DNA of 36,367 nt from Rhodocyclales bacterium (lineage in GTDB: Bacteria; Pseudomonadota; Gammaproteobacteria; Burkholderiales; Rhodocyclaceae). Positions 34,021 through 36,367 of the stretch are shown piece by piece. The position numbers were made by a program, and so were the translations under genes. The DNA is taken from positions 1 to 36,367 of the forward strand of contig JACRIX010000026.1 of assembly GCA_016215645.1 (NCBI GenBank), given 5' to 3'. A model generated the notes under the pieces. That model searched no databases, was not told where the DNA came from, and worked only from the letters and a program-made list of their open reading frames with translations. The first letter of the stretch is position 1, and each line of letters begins with the position of its first letter.

Positions 34021-35952
34021 GTGACCTCCGCCCTCGAACTGCTCGCCCCCGCCCGCAATGCCGACATCGCCATCGAAGCGATCCGGCATGGCGCCGACGC
34101 CGTGTATATCGGCGGGCCGGCCTTCGGCGCGCGGCACGGCGCCGGCAACCCGGTGGCCGAGATCGAGCGCCTCGCGGCGTACGCGCGGCGCTTCCACGCC
34201 CGGGTCTTCATCACCCTCAACACCATCTTCCGCGACGACGAGCTCGACGATGCGCGCAAGCTCGCCTGGCAGGTGTATGAAGCCGGGGCGGATGCCCTGA
34301 TCGTGCAGGACATGGGTCTGCTGGAACTGGACCTGCCGCCGATCCAGTTGCATGCCTCGACCCAGTGCGACATCCGCACGCCGGAAAAGGCGAGGTTCCT
34401 CGCCGACGTCGGTTTCTCGCAGATGGTGCTGGCGCGGGAGCTCTCGCTGGCGGAGATCGGCGCGATCCGTTCAAGAGTTATGCGGAGCGGTATCCAGTCG
34501 GACGGCGCTGGAGACACGGCGCCGGTGCTCGAATTCTTCATCCACGGCGCGCTCTGCGTGGCCTTTTCCGGCCAGTGCTACATCAGCCACGCGCACACCG
34601 GGCGCAGCGCCAACCGCGGCGAATGCTCGCAGGCCTGCCGTCTGCCCTACAACCTGGAAGACGCGCAGGGCCGCATCGTCGCCTTCGACAAGCACCTGTT
34701 GTCGATGAAGGATAACGACCAGAGCGCCAACCTGCGCGCGCTCGCCGACGCCGGAATCCGCTCGTTCAAGATCGAGGGCCGACTGAAAGACCTCGCCTAC
34801 GTCAAGAACGCCACCGCGCATTACCGCCAGCTGATCGACCGCATCCTCGACGACACGCCGGAGTATGCGCGGGCCTCGTCGGGGCGCTGCACCTACACAT
34901 TCAGCCCGCGCCCGGAAAAGACCTTCAACCGCGGCGCCACCGATTACTTCGTCAATGGCCGCCAGCCCGACATCGGCGCCTTCGACACGCCCAAGTTTGC
35001 CGGCGAGGCCAGCGGCACCGTCACGCGCCTCGGCCCGGACTGGTTCGAGGTCGACAGCGAGGAGGAATTCGCCAATGGCGATGGCATCAGTTATCTGTCG
35101 CGCGGCCGCAAGCTCGCCGGCCTGCGCATCAACGTCGCCAAACGCGTCGGCCACGGCCAGCGCCTGTTTCCCAACGAGATGCCCGAGGACCCGGAAGGTT
35201 TCAAGGTCGGTACCGAGATCCTCCGCAACCGCGACCAGGCCTTCGAGCGCCTGCTGGAAAGGGACTCCGCCGAGCGCCGCATCGACATCAGCGTCGAGCT
35301 CGGCGAAACGGCGGATGGCTTCCGGCTGACCCTGCGCGACGAAGACGGCATCAGCGCCGCCGCCGAAATCGCCCACGCCAGGGAGGCGGCGAAAAACCCG
35401 CCGCGCGCCTTTGCCGCCCTGGCCGAAAACCTGGGCAAGCTCGGCGGCACGGACTTTCGCACCACCGATGTCAAGGTGGTGCTGAGCGAAGCCTGGTTCC
35501 TGCCGGCCTCGACCATCAATGCCCTGCGCCGCGACGCCGTCGAGCAACTGATCGCCGCGCGCGCCGCGGCGCGCCCGCGCCTGCCGCGCAATCCGCCCGC
35601 CGAGCCGCCCGCCACCTACCCCGAGCGCGAACTGAGCTATCTGGCCAACGTGCTCAACAGCCGCGCCCGCGACTTCTACCGCAAGCATGGCGTGGAACTG
35701 ATCGCCGACGCCTACGAGGCCGACACCACGCCGGGCGAAGTCTCGCTGATGATCACCAAGCACTGCCTGCGCTACAGCCACAGCCTGTGCCCCAAGGAAG
35801 CCAAAGGCTGGGTCAAGGGTGTGAATGCCGAGCCCATGGTGCTGGTCAATGGCAAGGAGCGCCTGACGCTGAAGTTCGACTGCAAGGCCTGCGAAATGCA
35901 CGTCATGGGCAAGGCGAAGAAGTCGCGCACCATCGCCATCAAGGCGGCCTGA
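34021..35952 (+). CDS. rlhA: 23S rRNA C2501 hydroxylation protein RlhA (U32 family) with repeat insertion
   Basis: RlhA (YdcP) is needed for 5-hydroxycytidine at position 2501 of 23S rRNA. The 643-residue protein has the U32 core: [52 protein letters not shown] and [13 protein letters not shown]. The cysteine cluster is [52 protein letters not shown] follows, and the long C-terminal extension is typical of RlhA rather than TrhP. GTG 34021 gives the family N-terminus; an ATG at 33952 would add an unconserved tail. Residues about 151-168 ([18 protein letters not shown]) interrupt the spot just before [10 protein letters not shown] and are encoded by repeat copy B. dusC follows 23 bases after the stop. 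Confidence 0.92.
   Translation: MTSALELLAPARNADIAIEAIRHGADAVYIGGPAFGARHGAGNPVAEIERLAAYARRFHARVFITLNTIFRDDELDDARKLAWQVYEAGADALIVQDMGLLELDLPPIQLHASTQCDIRTPEKARFLADVGFSQMVLARELSLAEIGAIRSRVMRSGIQSDGAGDTAPVLEFFIHGALCVAFSGQCYISHAHTGRSANRGECSQACRLPYNLEDAQGRIVAFDKHLLSMKDNDQSANLRALADAGIRSFKIEGRLKDLAYVKNATAHYRQLIDRILDDTPEYARASSGRCTYTFSPRPEKTFNRGATDYFVNGRQPDIGAFDTPKFAGEASGTVTRLGPDWFEVDSEEEFANGDGISYLSRGRKLAGLRINVAKRVGHGQRLFPNEMPEDPEGFKVGTEILRNRDQAFERLLERDSAERRIDISVELGETADGFRLTLRDEDGISAAAEIAHAREAAKNPPRAFAALAENLGKLGGTDFRTTDVKVVLSEAWFLPASTINALRRDAVEQLIAARAAARPRLPRNPPAEPPATYPERELSYLANVLNSRARDFYRKHGVELIADAYEADTTPGEVSLMITKHCLRYSHSLCPKEAKGWVKGVNAEPMVLVNGKERLTLKFDCKACEMHVMGKAKKSRTIAIKAA
34476..34521 (+). repeat. 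short interspersed repeat, copy B (in rlhA)
   Basis: AGTTATGCGGAGCGGTATCC (34476-34495) matches copy A in 19 of 20 bases. GGACGGCG (34500-34507) and ACGGCG (34516-34521) follow. The frame here is AGA GTT ATG CGG AGC GGT ATC, one base shifted relative to copy A. The two copies therefore encode different peptides, and the similarity is at the DNA level. Confidence 0.75.
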
Positions 35953-35975
35953 GAGTCGGCGCCCACGACACGGCG

Positions 35976-36367
35976 ATGAAGCTCATCCTCGCCCCCATGG
36001 AAGGCCTCGCCGACGACGTGCTGCGCGGCGTGCTGACCCGTGCCGGCGGCTACGACTGGTGCGTCACCGAGTTCGTCCGCATCACCGATACCGTGCTGCC
36101 GCACCGCTGCTATACGCGGCTCTCGCCCGAGCTGGCCAACGGTGCGCGCACCGAGGCCGGCACCCCCGTGCGCGTGCAGCTGCTGGGCAACGACCCGGAG
36201 ATGCTGGCGGCGAATGCCGCCCACCTCGCCCGCCTCCACCCATTCGGCATCGACCTCAATTTCGGCTGCCCGACGCCGCTGGTCAACCGCCATCGCGGCG
36301 GCGCCGCCCTGCTCATTGAACCCGAGCTGCTGCATCGCATCGCCGCCGCCGTGCGCGCCGCCGTGCC
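35976..36367 (+). CDS. dusC: tRNA-dihydrouridine synthase DusC-like, 5' part
   Basis: Dus enzymes are FMN-dependent reductases that make dihydrouridine in tRNA; DusC of E. coli acts at position 16. The gene runs off the right edge after 130 codons. Visible motifs are [52 protein letters not shown] and [22 protein letters not shown], with the catalytic Cys in NFGCP. The pattern of ITD and NRHRGGAAL favours the DusC branch over DusA or DusB. It starts 23 bases after rlhA, so two RNA-modification genes share a transcript. Confidence 0.9.
   Translation, partial: MKLILAPMEGLADDVLRGVLTRAGGYDWCVTEFVRITDTVLPHRCYTRLSPELANGARTEAGTPVRVQLLGNDPEMLAANAAHLARLHPFGIDLNFGCPTPLVNRHRGGAALLIEPELLHRIAAAVRAAV

Noticed and set aside
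34471..35901. Open frame of 476 codons antisense to rlhA, and similar frames opposite trhP (18419-19894).
   Set aside because: Both lie wholly opposite conserved U32 genes and show only compositional bias.

Overview
The window is about 36 kb of GC-rich, densely coding chromosome. Gene content points to a betaproteobacterium, probably in or near the Rhodocyclales: a multiheme cytochrome, a tandem glycine riboswitch ahead of gcvTHP, a lexA-imuA-imuB cassette, two U32 tRNA/rRNA hydroxylation proteins, and HDOD-REC-GGDEF and hybrid-kinase signalling genes. The lineage is an inference from gene content and base composition; there is no rRNA or other marker gene to confirm it.

Layout. (1) 1-2210: a possible insertion-sequence end at the left edge, then a lipoprotein octaheme-type cytochrome closed by a strong terminator. 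(2) 2335-6907, minus strand: a translationally coupled signalling operon (HDOD-REC-GGDEF, hybrid histidine kinase, DUF123/GIY-YIG-like protein). (3) 7140-9742, minus: lexA-imuA-imuB behind a perfect CTGT-N8-ACAG SOS box, with no dnaE2 alongside and an ImuB whose N-terminus looks shortened. (4) 9794-10603, minus: a TacA/TacT-type toxin-antitoxin pair with its own palindrome. (5) 10642-12439, minus: an AT-rich island with an unrecognised 493-aa lipoprotein and a 52-aa secreted proline-rich peptide. (6) 12636-20187, plus: -10 box, tandem glycine riboswitch, gcvT-gcvH-gcvP-gcvR-gst-trhP and a 90-aa stand-alone lipoyl-domain protein, nearly all overlapping or within 10 bp. (7) 20199-21706, minus: an unknown protein and YiaA. 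(8) 21875-27691 (perhaps from 27837), minus: a phospholipid operon whose core matches E. coli ynbA, ynbC, ynbD and ynbB, with an added PlsC-type acyltransferase and a small membrane protein. (9) 27917-31843, plus: ccdAB with a 21-bp palindromic operator, ettA, an unknown exported protein and a family 2 glycosyltransferase. (10) 32066-33911: an alanine-rich coiled-coil membrane protein, convergent with two small exported proteins. (11) 34021 to the right edge: rlhA and the 5' part of a dusC-like gene.

Most notable signals. First, a roughly 46-49 bp repeat lies inside two unrelated genes, gcvR and rlhA, and is translated in a different reading frame in each. That suggests a mobile or proliferating DNA element that tolerates insertion into coding sequence. 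Second, the Ynb-type operon looks like a complete but functionally unassigned phospholipid-modification pathway. Third, gcvT carries a diverged 21-residue internal duplication. Fourth, there is a mini lipoyl protein with a CWETCGNC cysteine cluster coupled to trhP. Functional statements rest on motifs read by eye and on recalled families; no database search was run.
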